Source: Streptomyces sp. f51
GTDB taxonomy: Bacteria; Actinomycetota; Actinomycetes; Streptomycetales; Streptomycetaceae
Assembly: GCF_037940415.1 (NCBI RefSeq)
Contig: NZ_CP149798.1
Location: 2,352,501 to 2,416,500 of the forward strand
DNA length: 64,000 nucleotides
Reading direction: 5' to 3'
The translations under genes were made by a program, and so were the position numbers. Under the pieces are notes generated by a model that saw only the letters and a list, made by a program, of their open reading frames with translations, made no database searches and had not been told where the DNA came from. Of this stretch, positions 24,955 through 34,669 are shown in pieces. The stretch's first letter is position 1, and the number at the start of each line of letters is the position of its first letter.

Positions 24955-26505
24955 TCAGACGAGCCGGACGCCCGGTTTCCCTGCCTCGACCCGCAGACGG
25001 GCCGCCGGACCCGAGGGGGCGTCGGGCCTCAGCACCGTCTCCGTGACGCGCACCTGGGCGTCGATGCCGTCCCGCCGGATGTCGAAGAGGTGGTAGCCGC
25101 GGCGGGCGTCGATGAACTTCCAGTGCGGGTTGTCCGGAATCCGCGGGTCCCACTCCGCGTGGAAGGCCGTCTGGTCCTGGTCGCCGCCGCTGGAGATCGA
25201 CGTCCCGACGAACTCGGCGCCCACGACGTCGGACTCCGGTTCGGCGAAGTCCGCCTTGAGGTCGCTGATCATCGTGAGGTGCCGGTCGCCGCTGAGGACG
25301 ACGGGATTGCGGACCGTCGCGAACTCCGTCATGAGGGCGTTGCGTTCGGCCTGGTAGCCGTCCCAGGCGTCGTAGTACCAGAGCTTGCCCTCGCCGATCC
25401 GCAGGTCGGTCTCGGCCATCATGATCTGCGAGGCGACGACGTTCCAGCGGGCGGGCGAGTGCCGCAGCCCGCGCAGCAGCCGGTCCCTCTGCTCCGCGCC
25501 GAGCATGGTGAGCGAGGGGTCCTGCGCCCCCTGCTGTCCGGTCGCCTGGTCGCTGCGGAACTGCCGGGTGTCCAGGACGTTCAGCCGGGCGAGGCGTCCG
25601 AAGTCGAGCCGCCGGTACATCCGGATGTGCGGTCCGTCCGGGACCGCGGAGGCCCGGACGGGCATGTGCTCGTAGTACGCCTGGTAGGCGGCGGCCAGCC
25701 GGGCCACGAACGCGCCGTGCGTCTGCTTGCCGGGGTCCTGCGGGATCTCCCCGGCGAAGTCGTTGTCGACCTCGTGGTCGTCGAAGGTGACCACCCAGGG
25801 GGCGTGCGCGTGCATCGCCGCGAGGTGAGGGTCGCCGCGGTACTGGGCGTACCGGTTGCGGTACTGGACGAGGGTGTACGGCTCCCCCGTGCCCTCGTGG
25901 CGGCGCACCGCCGTCGCCGAGGGCGCGGACTCGTAGATGTAGTCGCCGACGAACAGGACCACGTCGGGGTCCTGGCCGAGCATGTCGGCGTACGGGGTGA
26001 AGTGGCCGTTCTGCCAGTTCTGGCACGAGGCGAGGGCCAGGCGCAGCGAGCCGCCCGCACGGGAGACGGGCGGCGCGGTGCGGGTGCGGCCGGTCGGGGA
26101 GAGCCTGCCGCCCGCGCGGAAGCGGTACCAGTACACGCGGTCCGGGCGCAGCCCGCGCACGTCGACGTGGACACTGTGGCCGTACTCAGGACGCGCCGGC
26201 GCGGTGCCGCGGCGTAACGCCTTGCGGAAGCGGGCGTCCTCGGAGATCTCCCAGTCGACCGGCACCGTGCGGTCGGGCATGCCGCCGCCGTTCAGCGGGT
26301 CGGGGGCGAGCCGGGTCCACAGCACGACACCGTCGGGCAACGGGTCACCGGAGGCCACACCGAGGCTGAACACGCCCTCGGGCAGCGGGGTTTCGGCCGC
26401 CCGCGCGGTGCCGGGCAGCCAGAGCTGGGCGGAGGCGGAGGCGCCGAGGACGGCGGCCGAGGCGGTGAGAAAGTGGCGACGATCGCGTGAGACTGCTCCG
26501 GGCAT
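24955..26505 (-). CDS. phoD: PhoD-type alkaline phosphatase/phosphodiesterase, Tat-exported
   Basis: A 516-residue secreted metallo-phosphoesterase. The N-terminus has a twin-arginine signal (SRDRRHFLTASAAVLGASAS ending at ARA). Metal-site motifs are clear: VLFVGDYIYES, TFDDHEVDND and VLSGDRHLTMI, plus NVLDTRQFRSD. PhoD enzymes release phosphate from diesters and can degrade teichoic acids, so its place beside a polyol-phosphate polymer cluster is notable. ATG 26505 follows AAGGGAG. A PHO box was not identified with confidence. Confidence 0.93.
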   Translation of the reverse strand: MPGAVSRDRRHFLTASAAVLGASASAQLWLPGTARAAETPLPEGVFSLGVASGDPLPDGVVLWTRLAPDPLNGGGMPDRTVPVDWEISEDARFRKALRRGTAPARPEYGHSVHVDVRGLRPDRVYWYRFRAGGRLSPTGRTRTAPPVSRAGGSLRLALASCQNWQNGHFTPYADMLGQDPDVVLFVGDYIYESAPSATAVRRHEGTGEPYTLVQYRNRYAQYRGDPHLAAMHAHAPWVVTFDDHEVDNDFAGEIPQDPGKQTHGAFVARLAAAYQAYYEHMPVRASAVPDGPHIRMYRRLDFGRLARLNVLDTRQFRSDQATGQQGAQDPSLTMLGAEQRDRLLRGLRHSPARWNVVASQIMMAETDLRIGEGKLWYYDAWDGYQAERNALMTEFATVRNPVVLSGDRHLTMISDLKADFAEPESDVVGAEFVGTSISSGGDQDQTAFHAEWDPRIPDNPHWKFIDARRGYHLFDIRRDGIDAQVRVTETVLRPDAPSGPAARLRVEAGKPGVRLV

Positions 26506-26751
26506 CGGTGAACTCCCTTGCGTCGGTTGCCTCTTGGACACCGAGCAGCCCACACGGCAGAGCGGCCCCCCTCTTGAACCAGGCGCATCGTAGGCATGAC
26601 GAGCGCACGAGCAACGAACGACCCGCCGGGCCGGGGGACTTCGATGTCCCGCCGGCGCCACCGGGCCGGACGCGGCCGCGTCCGGGTTCGGACACCTGCC
26701 CGGACCCGGGTTCGTCCCGCACGGTCAGGGCCCGGAACGCCAGACGGACAC

Positions 26752-26823
26752 GGCGGGCACGGCAGGCACGGCAGGCACGGCAGGCACGGCAGGCACGGCA
26801 GGCACGGCAGGCACGGCAGGCGC
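26752..26823. repeat. 9-bp minisatellite (GGCAGGCAC)n
   Basis: Six perfect copies of GGCAGGCAC (26761-26814) flanked by one variant copy on each side. It lies in the 464-bp gap between phoD and obgE (26506-26969), which otherwise holds the phoD promoter and the obgE terminator. Confidence 0.9.
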
Positions 26824-26871
26824 GGCGGAACCTACGAGCCCGGAACGCGGCACGGCCCCGGAACACACCGC

Positions 26872-26902
26872 GGGCGCGGAGAGGAGGATCCTCTCCGCGC
26901 CC
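26872..26902 (-). terminator. obgE terminator
   Basis: Perfect 13-bp stem GGGCGCGGAGAGG/CCTCTCCGCGCCC with a 5-nt loop, 68 bp after the obgE stop. Confidence 0.8.
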
Positions 26903-26969
26903 GGTACGGCTCGACGGTCCCGCGATCGCTCGCCGGTCCTGGGCGGACGTGTGCCCGCGGGAGCGAGAC

Positions 26970-28406
26970 CTAGAACGGCTCGAAGTCGTCGTACTCCTTC
27001 TGCGACTCGTCCCGCTCGGCCTGCTGGTCGCGGCGGCGCTGCGCGGCGGGGCGCGGAGCCTCGAAGCGGTGGTCCTCGCCACGGCGGCCCAGCATCTCCG
27101 CACCGGCCATGACGGTGGGCTCCCAGTCGAAGACGACCGCGTTGTCCTCGGGACCGATCGCGACGCCGTCGCCGGAGCGGGCGCCCGCCTTCATCAGCGC
27201 GGCCTCGACGCCGAGGCGGTTCAGACGGTCGGCGAGGTAACCGACGGCCTCGTCGTTGTTGAAGTCGGTCTGGCGCACCCAGCGCTCGGGCTTCTCGCCG
27301 CGCACGCGGAAGAGGCCGTCCTCCTCCGGCGTCACGGTGAAGCCGGCGTCGTCGACCGCCTTCGGGCGGATGACGATGCGGGTCGCCTCCTCCTTCGGCT
27401 TCGCGGCGCGGGACTGCGCGACCAACTCGGCGAGCGCGAAGGACAGCTCCCGCAGGCCCATGTGGGCGACCGCGGACACCTCGAAGACGCGGTAGCCGCG
27501 CGACTCCAGCTCGGGGCGGACCATCTCCGCGAGGTCCTTGCCGTCCGGCACGTCGATCTTGTTGAGGACGACCATGCGCGGACGGTCGTCGAGACCGCCG
27601 TACTGCTTGAGCTCCTCCTCGATGATGTCGAGGTCGGAGAGCGGGTCGCGCTCGGATTCGAGAGTGGCGGTGTCCAGGATGTGGACGAGCACGCTGCACC
27701 GCTCGACGTGGCGCAGGAACTCCAGGCCGAGGCCCTTGCCCTGGCTGGCGCCGGGGATGAGGCCGGGCACGTCCGCGATGGTGTAGACGGTCTCGCCCGC
27801 GGTCACCACGCCCAGGTTCGGGACGAGGGTCGTGAAGGGGTAGTCCGCGATCTTCGGCTTGGCGGCCGACAGGACCGAGATGAGCGAGGACTTGCCGGCG
27901 CTCGGGTAGCCGACGAGGGCCACGTCGGCGACGGTCTTCAGCTCCAGGACGATGTCCTGGAAGCCGCCGGGCACACCGAGCAGCGCGAAGCCGGGCGCCT
28001 TGCGGCGGGCCGAGGCCAGCGCCGCGTTGCCCAGGCCGCCGCGGCCGCCCTCGGCGGCGACGTACGTGGTGCCCTGGCCGACGAGGTCCGCGAGGACGTT
28101 GCCCGCCTTGTCGAGCACGACGGTGCCGTCCGGCACGGGCAGGACGAGGTCCTGGCCGTCCTTGCCGGAGCGGTTGCCGCCCTCGCCGGGCTTGCCGCTT
28201 GTGGCCTTGCGGTGCGGGGAGTGGTGGTAGTCGAGCAGCGTGGTGACGGACTGGTCGACGACCAGGGTCACGTCACCGCCACGGCCGCCGTTGCCGCCGT
28301 CCGGGCCGCCGAGCGGCTTGAACTTCTCCCGGTGAACGGAGGCACAGCCGTGACCTCCGCTACCCGCGGCGACGTGCAGCTCGACGCGGTCCACGAAGGT
28401 GGTCAT
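26970..28406 (-). CDS. obgE: GTPase Obg/CgtA
   Basis: A 478-residue essential GTPase linked to 50S assembly, stress and, in Streptomyces, the onset of aerial growth. Three domains: the glycine-rich Obg fold ([28 protein letters not shown]), the G domain ([34 protein letters not shown]) and the C-terminal OCT domain (about 340-420), then an Arg/Glu-rich tail. ATG 28406 follows GGAGG. It is the last gene of the L21-L27-Obg array, but a terminator and repeat-rich promoter region separate it from rpmA. Confidence 0.97.
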   Translation of the reverse strand: MTTFVDRVELHVAAGSGGHGCASVHREKFKPLGGPDGGNGGRGGDVTLVVDQSVTTLLDYHHSPHRKATSGKPGEGGNRSGKDGQDLVLPVPDGTVVLDKAGNVLADLVGQGTTYVAAEGGRGGLGNAALASARRKAPGFALLGVPGGFQDIVLELKTVADVALVGYPSAGKSSLISVLSAAKPKIADYPFTTLVPNLGVVTAGETVYTIADVPGLIPGASQGKGLGLEFLRHVERCSVLVHILDTATLESERDPLSDLDIIEEELKQYGGLDDRPRMVVLNKIDVPDGKDLAEMVRPELESRGYRVFEVSAVAHMGLRELSFALAELVAQSRAAKPKEEATRIVIRPKAVDDAGFTVTPEEDGLFRVRGEKPERWVRQTDFNNDEAVGYLADRLNRLGVEAALMKAGARSGDGVAIGPEDNAVVFDWEPTVMAGAEMLGRRGEDHRFEAPRPAAQRRRDQQAERDESQKEYDDFEPF

Positions 28407-28424
28407 GTGGGGTGCCTCCAGCAC

Positions 28425-28486
28425 TTCGGTTACATCTGGTTACTTCGGATACGTCGTTGCCGTACGCACGTCGGATACCTCGGTAC
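28425..28486 (-). promoter_or_regulatory. Repeated CGGWTAC words upstream of obgE
   Basis: On the plus strand TTCGGTTAC, TCTGGTTAC, TTCGGATAC and GTCGGATAC begin at 28425, 28435, 28444 and 28470, with a further CTCGGTAC at 28479. The minus strand therefore shows repeated GTAWCCGA words just upstream of the obgE ribosome-binding site. They may be regulator sites or overlapping -10 elements. Confidence 0.5.
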
Positions 28487-28516
28487 GTACGGAATGTCTC
28501 TTGGGTAACACGCGAA

Positions 28517-28555
28517 AGGCGGACCCGCTTCCCGTGGGGGAAGTGAGGTCCGCCT
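28517..28555 (-). terminator. rpmA terminator
   Basis: AGGCGGACC/GGTCCGCCT outer stem with an inner CTTCCC/GGGAAG stem, about 87 bp beyond the rpmA stop; separates it from obgE. Confidence 0.8.
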
Positions 28556-28641
28556 CGCGAAGAACTTCTGTTCTACGGAGCCTGGGCCCCGAGGCTTCGA
28601 TCCGGTCCGCGTGGAACCGGATCAGCCTCGACGGGACTCGA

Positions 28642-28896
28642 TCAGGCGACCGGAACGATGTTCACGACCTTGCGGCCACGGTGCGTGCCGAACTCGACCG
28701 CACCGGCGGTCAGCGCGAACAGCGTGTCGTCCTTGCCACGGCCGACGCTGACGCCGGGGTGGAAGTGGGTGCCGCGCTGGCGGACCAGGATCTCACCGGC
28801 GTTGACGGTCTGACCGCCGAAGCGCTTCACACCGAGCCGCTGAGCGTTGGAGTCGCGACCGTTCCGAGTGGACGATGCGCCCTTCTTGTGTGCCAT
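28642..28896 (-). CDS. rpmA: 50S ribosomal protein L27
   Basis: 84 residues, basic, beginning [17 protein letters not shown], the canonical L27 N-terminus that reaches the peptidyl-transferase centre; no cleavable extension of the Firmicutes type is present. It starts 16 nt after the rplU stop and is co-transcribed with it. Confidence 0.98.
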   Translation of the reverse strand: MAHKKGASSTRNGRDSNAQRLGVKRFGGQTVNAGEILVRQRGTHFHPGVSVGRGKDDTLFALTAGAVEFGTHRGRKVVNIVPVA

Positions 28897-28912
28897 GTCT
28901 CAGTCCCTACCC

Positions 28913-29233
28913 TTACTTCGCAGCCGCGGGGATCTCAGTGACCTTGATCGCCGTGTACTGCTGGCGGTGGCCCTGACGACGGCGGTAGCCGGTCTTGTTC
29001 TTGTAGCGAAGGATGTCGATCTTGACGCCCTTGTGGTGATCCACGACCTCGGCCTGGACCTTGATGCCGGCAAGGACCCAGGGGTCGCTCGTCACAGCTT
29101 CGCCGTCGACAACGAGCAGGGTCGAGAGCTCGACCGTGTCGCCAACCTTGGCGGTGGAAATCTTGTCAACCTCAACGATGTCGCCGACAGCAACCTTGTG
29201 CTGGCGACCACCGCTGCGCACGATGGCGTACAC
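28913..29233 (-). CDS. rplU: 50S ribosomal protein L21
   Basis: 106 residues, GTG start, with the L21 pattern [18 protein letters not shown] and the C-terminal [20 protein letters not shown] that contacts 23S rRNA. It is the first gene of rplU-rpmA. A well-formed promoter lies about 145-170 bp upstream, leaving a leader of about 135 nt that could carry regulation; no known leader motif was recognised. Confidence 0.98.
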   Translation of the reverse strand: MYAIVRSGGRQHKVAVGDIVEVDKISTAKVGDTVELSTLLVVDGEAVTSDPWVLAGIKVQAEVVDHHKGVKIDILRYKNKTGYRRRQGHRQQYTAIKVTEIPAAAK

Positions 29234-29375
29234 GCGGATCTCTCTTTCGCTCGGAACGGAACCCCGCAGTCCAGCCGACCGGGAACGAACACGGAAGGCC
29301 TCTCCCGGCCACCGGAGTGTCCGAGAGGAAGAGGTTTACGGGGATGCGGCGCGTCAGGGGACACGCCGACGGTCA

Positions 29376-29405
29376 AGGTTACGGGGCCACGGCCGAAAGG
29401 GTCAA
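29376..29405 (-). promoter_or_regulatory. rplU promoter
   Basis: TTGACC (29400-29405) and TAACCT (29376-29381) on the minus strand with an 18-bp spacer, close to the housekeeping consensus. Confidence 0.7.
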
Positions 29406-29437
29406 ACCAGGCCGGGCCCCGCGGGTGTGCCACCGGT

Positions 29438-29486
29438 CACGCGGTGTCTCCGGCCCGCCGGGTAGGCGGGCCGGAGACACCGCGTG
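29438..29486 (-). terminator. rne terminator
   Basis: A perfect 22-bp stem with a 5-nt loop (arms 29438-29459 and 29465-29486), 5 bp beyond the rne stop. It is one of the longest perfect hairpins in the window. Confidence 0.9.
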
Positions 29487-29491
29487 GAGCC

Positions 29492-32400
29492 TCAGCTCTC
29501 GTCGGTGGACGCCGTGACGGTGGAGAGCGTCTGCTCGGCCGCCGCGGTCTTCTTCGCCGTGGACTTGGCGGCCGTCTTCTTCGCGGTCGCCTTCTTGGCC
29601 GTGGTCTTCTTCGCGGCCGTCTTCTTGACGGCGACGGTCTTCTTGGCGGCGGCCTTCTTCGCCGTCACCTTCTTGGCCGTCTTGCGGGCCGCCGCCTTCT
29701 TGGCGGCCGGAGCCTCGGCGTCGGCCTCGGCGGTCTCCTGTCCCGCGGCCTCGGCCTCGGGCTCGGCGACCGGCTCGGCCGCGGCCGACGGGACGACCAC
29801 GACGGCCGCCTCAGCGGACGCGGTGGGCGCGGTGGCCTTGCGCACGGCACGACGGCGCGGACGGGCCGGCGCGGCGCTCGCGGCGGGGGCCTCGGCCACC
29901 GGCTCGGGCGCCGTCTCCGGCTCCTCGGCGGGCTGCGCCGGGGTCTCGGCCACGGGGGCCGCGACCGGCTCCGTGACCGTCACGACGGCCTCCTCGGCCG
30001 ACCTGGGCGAACCGGCGGGCGCCGACACCTTGCGGGTCGCACGACGGCGCGTACGGCCCTGGGGAGCGGCCTCCGGCTCCGGCGCGGGGGCCGTGACGGT
30101 CTCGGCCCGCACCTCGGCGGCCGGCGCCTCGGCGACCGGCTGCTCGGCGGCAGGGGCCTCGACGACCGGGTCCTCGGACGCGAACGGCTCGGCCTCGGCG
30201 GCCTCACGCGACCGCGAGGCGGCCCGCTCGGCACGCTCCTCGCGCCGGGTCCGGGGAGCGCGCTCCTCGGTCCTGGGCGCACCCGCGGGAGCGGACGCGC
30301 GCCGGGAGGTGCGGCGGCGCGAACGGCCACGGGTGGCCGCGGCCTCCGCCTCGGCGGCGCTGCCGTACAGCTCCTCGTCCGGCTGGAACTCGGTCTCGGC
30401 CAGAGCGACCGGCGCGGCGACCTCGGCGGCCAGCTCGGCCTCGGTCTCCGTCTCCTGCTCCTCGGCCTGATCCTGCGTGAGCTCGTGGTCGTGCTCGTGG
30501 ACCTGGTCGGCACCGCCGCGGCCGCGCTTCTTGCGCTTGCCGCCACCGCCGATGGACGTCGGCTGCTCCATGTGCACGATGACACCGCGGCCGTTGCAGT
30601 GGACGCAGGTCTCGGAGAAGGACTCCAGCAGGCCCTGGCCGACCCGCTTGCGGGTCATCTGCACGAGGCCCAGCGAGGTCACCTCGGCCACCTGGTGCTT
30701 CGTGCGGTCGCGGCCCAGGCATTCGAGCAGGCGCCGCAGCACCAGGTCGCGGTTGGACTCCAGGACCATGTCGATGAAGTCGATGACGACGATGCCGCCG
30801 AGGTCGCGCAGCCGCAGCTGGCGCACGATCTCCTCGGCCGCCTCCAGGTTGTTCCTGGTGACGGTCTCCTCGAGGTTGCCGCCCTGGCCGGTGAACTTTC
30901 CGGTGTTGACGTCGACCACGATCATGGCCTCGGTCTTGTCGATCACCAGCGAGCCGCCGCTGGGCAGCCAGACCTTGCGGTCCAGCGCCTTCATCAGCTG
31001 CTCGTCGATCCGGTAGGTGGCGAAGACGTCGACCTCGGAGGTCCACTTCGACAGCCGGTCGGTCAGGTCGGGCGCCACGTGGGAGACGTAGCCGTGGATG
31101 GTGTCCCACGCCTCGTCGCCGCTGACGATGACCTTGGAGAAGTCCTCGTTGAAGATGTCGCGGACGACGCGGACGGTCATGTCCGGCTCGCCGTAGAGCA
31201 GGGTCGGGGCGTTGCCGCTCTTCGCCTTCTTCTGGATGTCCTCCCACTGCGCCTGGAGACGCTCGACGTCACGGCGCAGCTCGTCCTCGCTCGCGCCCTC
31301 GGCGGCGGTGCGCACGATGACGCCCGCGTCCTCGGGGACGATCTTCTTGAGGATGGTCTTCAGGCGCGCGCGCTCGGTGTCGGGCAGCTTGCGGCTGATG
31401 CCGGTCATCGAGCCCTCGGGCACGTACACCAGATACCGGCCGGGCAGGGAGACCTGACTGGTCAGGCGGGCGCCCTTGTGGCCGATCGGGTCCTTGGTGA
31501 CCTGCACCAGGACCGACTGGCCGGACTTGAGGGCGGACTCGATGCGGCGCGGCCCGTGGGCCATGCCGAGCGCCTCGAAGTTGACCTCACCGGCGTACAG
31601 CACCGCGTTGCGGCCCTTGCCGATGTCGATGAAGGCCGCCTCCATCGACGGCAGCACGTTCTGGACCTTGCCCAGGTAGACGTTGCCGACGTACGAGGTC
31701 GCCTGCTCCTTGTTGACGTAGTGCTCGACGAGCACGTCGTCCTCGAGGACGCCGATCTGGGTGCGCTCGCCGCTCTGGCGGACGACCATCACACGCTCGA
31801 CGGCCTCGCGGCGGGCCAGGAACTCGGCCTCCGTGATGATCGGAACCCGGCGGCGGCCCTGCTCGCGGCCCTCGCGGCGGCGCTGCTTCTTGGCCTCCAG
31901 ACGGGTCGAGCCCTTGATGGACTGGACCTCGTCCGAGGGCTGCTCCTCGCGCCGGCCGCGCGGTTCGCGGACCTTGACGACGGTGCGCTCGGGGTCGTTC
32001 TCGCCGGGCTGCTCGGCTTCTCCGCCGGAGTCACCGGCGCGACGGCGACGGCGACGGCGGCGACGGCTGCTGCTGGAGCCGCCCGACTCCTCGCGCTCGT
32101 CCGCGTCCTCGGCGTCCTCCTCGGCCTGCTCGGCGGCGTCCTCGGCGTCCTGCGCGGCCTGCTCGGCGGCGTAGTCGTCCTCGCCCGCCTCGCCGTCCGC
32201 GTCCGACTCGGCGGACTCACCACGGCGGCGACGGCGGCCACCGCGACGGCGACGGCGACGGGAGCCCGCGGACTCCTCCTCGCCCTCGTCGCCCTCGACG
32301 GCGTCCTCGGCGTCCTCGGCGGACTCCGCGTCCTCGACGGGCTCGGTGTCCTCGGCGGACTCCTGCGGCTCCTCGGTCACGGCCTGCGGCTCGTCCTCGA

Positions 32401-33571
32401 AGCCACGGCGACGACGGCGCCTGCGGCCGGCGGCCGGCTCCTGCACGGCCTCGGCCGGTTCGGCGGCCTCGGCCGGTTCGGTCACCTCGGCGGCCTCGGC
32501 CGCTTCGGCGGCGGCCGCGGCGGCGGCCCGCTCGGGCGTCTGGAACATCGGCTCGGTGAAGACCGGCGCCTGGAACACGGCGACGGCCGGACGGGCCGGG
32601 CGCCGCGAGGACTCCTCGGTGTCCTTCTGCGCGGGTGCCGAGAAACCGACGGCGGCCTTGCGGGTGGCGCGGCGGCGGCCACGGCGCGGGCCACCGTCCT
32701 CGGCCTGGGCGGCTTCGGTCTGCGCGGTTTCGGTCTGCGCGGTTTCGGTCTGCGCGGTTTCGGTCTGCGCGGCCTCGGCCTCGACGGCCTCCGGCTGCGC
32801 GGGCTCCTCGGGCTTGCTCTCGCTGCTCACGGACGCCTCCACGCGCTCGTCGGCGGTGCCGCCCTCGGGCGCGCCGACGGGAGCGGAGGCCCGGCGGGTG
32901 GCACGACGGCGGGTCGTGCGGCGCGGGGCTGCCTCTTCGGCGGCGGGCGCCTCGGGCTCGGCCTCCTCGGCGGCGGCCACCGGCTCGGCGGCGGCCGTCA
33001 CGACCTCGGCGGCCTCGGCCGCGGCGGGCGCTCCGGCGGGGGCGGAGGCACGGCGGGTGGCACGGCGGCGGGTGCGGGCGGCGGGCGCCGGCTCCTCGGT
33101 CGCGGTGTCCTCGACGGGCCGGCTCTCCGGCTCGGCGGCGGGCACCACGGTCTCGTCGGCCTTGGCGGCCTCGGGTGCCTCGGCCGACGCGGGTGCGCCG
33201 GCGGGGGCGGAGGCCCGACGGGTGGCACGGCGGCGCGTACGGCGCGGTGCGGCGTCGTCGGTGGCCTCGGCCGGGGCTTCGTCGGTCGCCTCGGCCTCTT
33301 CGACCGCGGCCGTCGCGAGAGCCTCTTCGGTCTCGTCCGTGTCCTCGGCCTCGGCGTTCGCGGAGGTCAGGGCCTCCGTGGCGGCTTCCTCGGCGAGGTC
33401 GGCGGACGCCACGGCCGGTATGGCCGGAGCGGTGGTCTCGGCCGCGGCCTCGGAGGCGGCGACCGGCGGACCGGCGGGGCGCGACGCGGCACGGCGGCGG
33501 CGCCGCGGCGGCAGGGTGTCGCTGGGTGTGTTGTTGTCGGAACCCTCGGTGGGTTCGATCGGCTCGAGCAT
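29492..33571 (-). CDS. rne: Ribonuclease E/G with long repeat-rich N- and C-terminal regions
   Basis: A 1359-residue endoribonuclease, as long as S. coelicolor RNase ES. The catalytic core starts near residue 590: S1-containing region ([20 protein letters not shown]), then [10 protein letters not shown] near 889 and IVVIDFIDM near 930 with the catalytic Asp residues, and the zinc-link CVHCNGRG near 990. The flanks are disordered and Ala/Glu-rich, with seven or so Arg-rich motifs of the type [15 protein letters not shown], a TETAQ repeat, and a lysine-rich KKTAAKK tail. ATG 33571 has GGGAG upstream. It processes and decays RNA, and the tails are likely RNA and partner (for example PNPase) docking sites. 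Confidence 0.95.
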   Translation of the reverse strand: MLEPIEPTEGSDNNTPSDTLPPRRRRRAASRPAGPPVAASEAAAETTAPAIPAVASADLAEEAATEALTSANAEAEDTDETEEALATAAVEEAEATDEAPAEATDDAAPRRTRRRATRRASAPAGAPASAEAPEAAKADETVVPAAEPESRPVEDTATEEPAPAARTRRRATRRASAPAGAPAAAEAAEVVTAAAEPVAAAEEAEPEAPAAEEAAPRRTTRRRATRRASAPVGAPEGGTADERVEASVSSESKPEEPAQPEAVEAEAAQTETAQTETAQTETAQTEAAQAEDGGPRRGRRRATRKAAVGFSAPAQKDTEESSRRPARPAVAVFQAPVFTEPMFQTPERAAAAAAAEAAEAAEVTEPAEAAEPAEAVQEPAAGRRRRRRRGFEDEPQAVTEEPQESAEDTEPVEDAESAEDAEDAVEGDEGEEESAGSRRRRRRGGRRRRRGESAESDADGEAGEDDYAAEQAAQDAEDAAEQAEEDAEDADEREESGGSSSSRRRRRRRRRAGDSGGEAEQPGENDPERTVVKVREPRGRREEQPSDEVQSIKGSTRLEAKKQRRREGREQGRRRVPIITEAEFLARREAVERVMVVRQSGERTQIGVLEDDVLVEHYVNKEQATSYVGNVYLGKVQNVLPSMEAAFIDIGKGRNAVLYAGEVNFEALGMAHGPRRIESALKSGQSVLVQVTKDPIGHKGARLTSQVSLPGRYLVYVPEGSMTGISRKLPDTERARLKTILKKIVPEDAGVIVRTAAEGASEDELRRDVERLQAQWEDIQKKAKSGNAPTLLYGEPDMTVRVVRDIFNEDFSKVIVSGDEAWDTIHGYVSHVAPDLTDRLSKWTSEVDVFATYRIDEQLMKALDRKVWLPSGGSLVIDKTEAMIVVDVNTGKFTGQGGNLEETVTRNNLEAAEEIVRQLRLRDLGGIVVIDFIDMVLESNRDLVLRRLLECLGRDRTKHQVAEVTSLGLVQMTRKRVGQGLLESFSETCVHCNGRGVIVHMEQPTSIGGGGKRKKRGRGGADQVHEHDHELTQDQAEEQETETEAELAAEVAAPVALAETEFQPDEELYGSAAEAEAAATRGRSRRRTSRRASAPAGAPRTEERAPRTRREERAERAASRSREAAEAEPFASEDPVVEAPAAEQPVAEAPAAEVRAETVTAPAPEPEAAPQGRTRRRATRKVSAPAGSPRSAEEAVVTVTEPVAAPVAETPAQPAEEPETAPEPVAEAPAASAAPARPRRRAVRKATAPTASAEAAVVVVPSAAAEPVAEPEAEAAGQETAEADAEAPAAKKAAARKTAKKVTAKKAAAKKTVAVKKTAAKKTTAKKATAKKTAAKSTAKKTAAAEQTLSTVTASTDES

Positions 33572-33832
33572 GCGGGTGGATCTCCCGTCAGGCTCCCGGG
33601 CGTCGCGCCTGGTCCGGCGATGCCGGTGACGTCCGCGGCTCGCGCGATGCGCGGTGCCGCCGTCCGGGGCGCGGGCGCCGCACGGGAGCTCTCTGTGTCC
33701 TGTCTCGCCGGTTCCGTACGCCATGTGTGCGTACGGCCTGGCGAAAGTCTTGAGGTCGGTGCGCTGCCCGACCCAGGTGGCTCCCGGATACGAGGGCTGC
33801 GCTACGACAACGGTCCTTACGCGGGACCTTCC

Positions 33833-34621
33833 TTACGCCGACGCCTTCGCGGCGGCAGCTTCGGCGGCCCCTGTGCGATCGGCTGGGGCGGCTGCGACTG
33901 CCTCGCGGTCGGGCGCGAGCGGGTCGGTCACCGTGCCGGTCTCTTCATCGAACAGCCCCTGCGCCAGCCTGGTCACCGCAGCGGCGACCGGCGGCGCCAG
34001 GTCGGCCACGGCGCGAAGACCGGACAGGACGTCGTCGGGTCGAACGGCAGGCGTCACGTGCCGAACAACCAGCCGCAGTATCGCACAGGGCTGGTCTGTC
34101 GGCCTATCAGCCTGTGGACTGTGCGTCTCGGTGGTCGTCCCGAGGCTCGCCACGGCGCCGCGGGCGTCGAACCTCCGCATGCCGTTCTTGGTCCTGCGGC
34201 TGACCTCGACGGTCTCGGCCGCGTTGAAGGCCGCCACCGCGCGCTCCGCGTCCGCCGGGTCCACGCCGTCGAGGCGCATCTCCCACACGGAGGCGGTGAG
34301 CCGGTCGGCGAGACCCGAGACACGGGCCTCGACCGCCTCGGTGATGTCGAGCCCCTGGGGCATCGACTCGTCGAGGAGCTCGCGCAGCTTCTCGGGGTCG
34401 CGCCTGTCGGTCAGCGCGATCTCCAGATATTCGGCCTCGCTGCCCGTGCCGGTGGGTGCGGCATTGGCGTACGACACCTTCGGGTGCGGCGTGAACCCCG
34501 CCGAGTACGCCATGGGTACGGCGGCACGGCGCAGGGCACGCTCGAAGGCGCGCTGGAAGTCACGGTGGCTGGTGAACCGGAGGCGGCCGCGCTTGGTGTA
34601 GCGCAGTCGGATGCGCTGCAC
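33833..34621 (-). CDS. Radical-SAM-associated protein of the TIGR03936/DUF2344 type
   Basis: 262 residues. The N-terminal signature [21 protein letters not shown] and [20 protein letters not shown] mark the family that accompanies, or is fused to, the TIGR03960-type radical SAM protein. The partner here is at 45459-47429, unusually far away. The C-terminus is Ala-rich and variable. GTG at 34621 has no strong ribosome-binding site. The biochemical role of the pair is not known to me; a tRNA or rRNA modification role is only a guess. Confidence 0.88.
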   Translation of the reverse strand: MQRIRLRYTKRGRLRFTSHRDFQRAFERALRRAAVPMAYSAGFTPHPKVSYANAAPTGTGSEAEYLEIALTDRRDPEKLRELLDESMPQGLDITEAVEARVSGLADRLTASVWEMRLDGVDPADAERAVAAFNAAETVEVSRRTKNGMRRFDARGAVASLGTTTETHSPQADRPTDQPCAILRLVVRHVTPAVRPDDVLSGLRAVADLAPPVAAAVTRLAQGLFDEETGTVTDPLAPDREAVAAAPADRTGAAEAAAAKASA

Positions 34622-34669
34622 CGCGGGTGCGGGCGGCGGGCCTTCGGGCTGTCGCTTGCCCAGTGTCGC

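Noticed and set aside
26752..26823. CRISPR-like array
   Set aside because: The unit is 9 bp with no unique spacers; the same applies to the repeats at 40850-40947 and 56772-56870.
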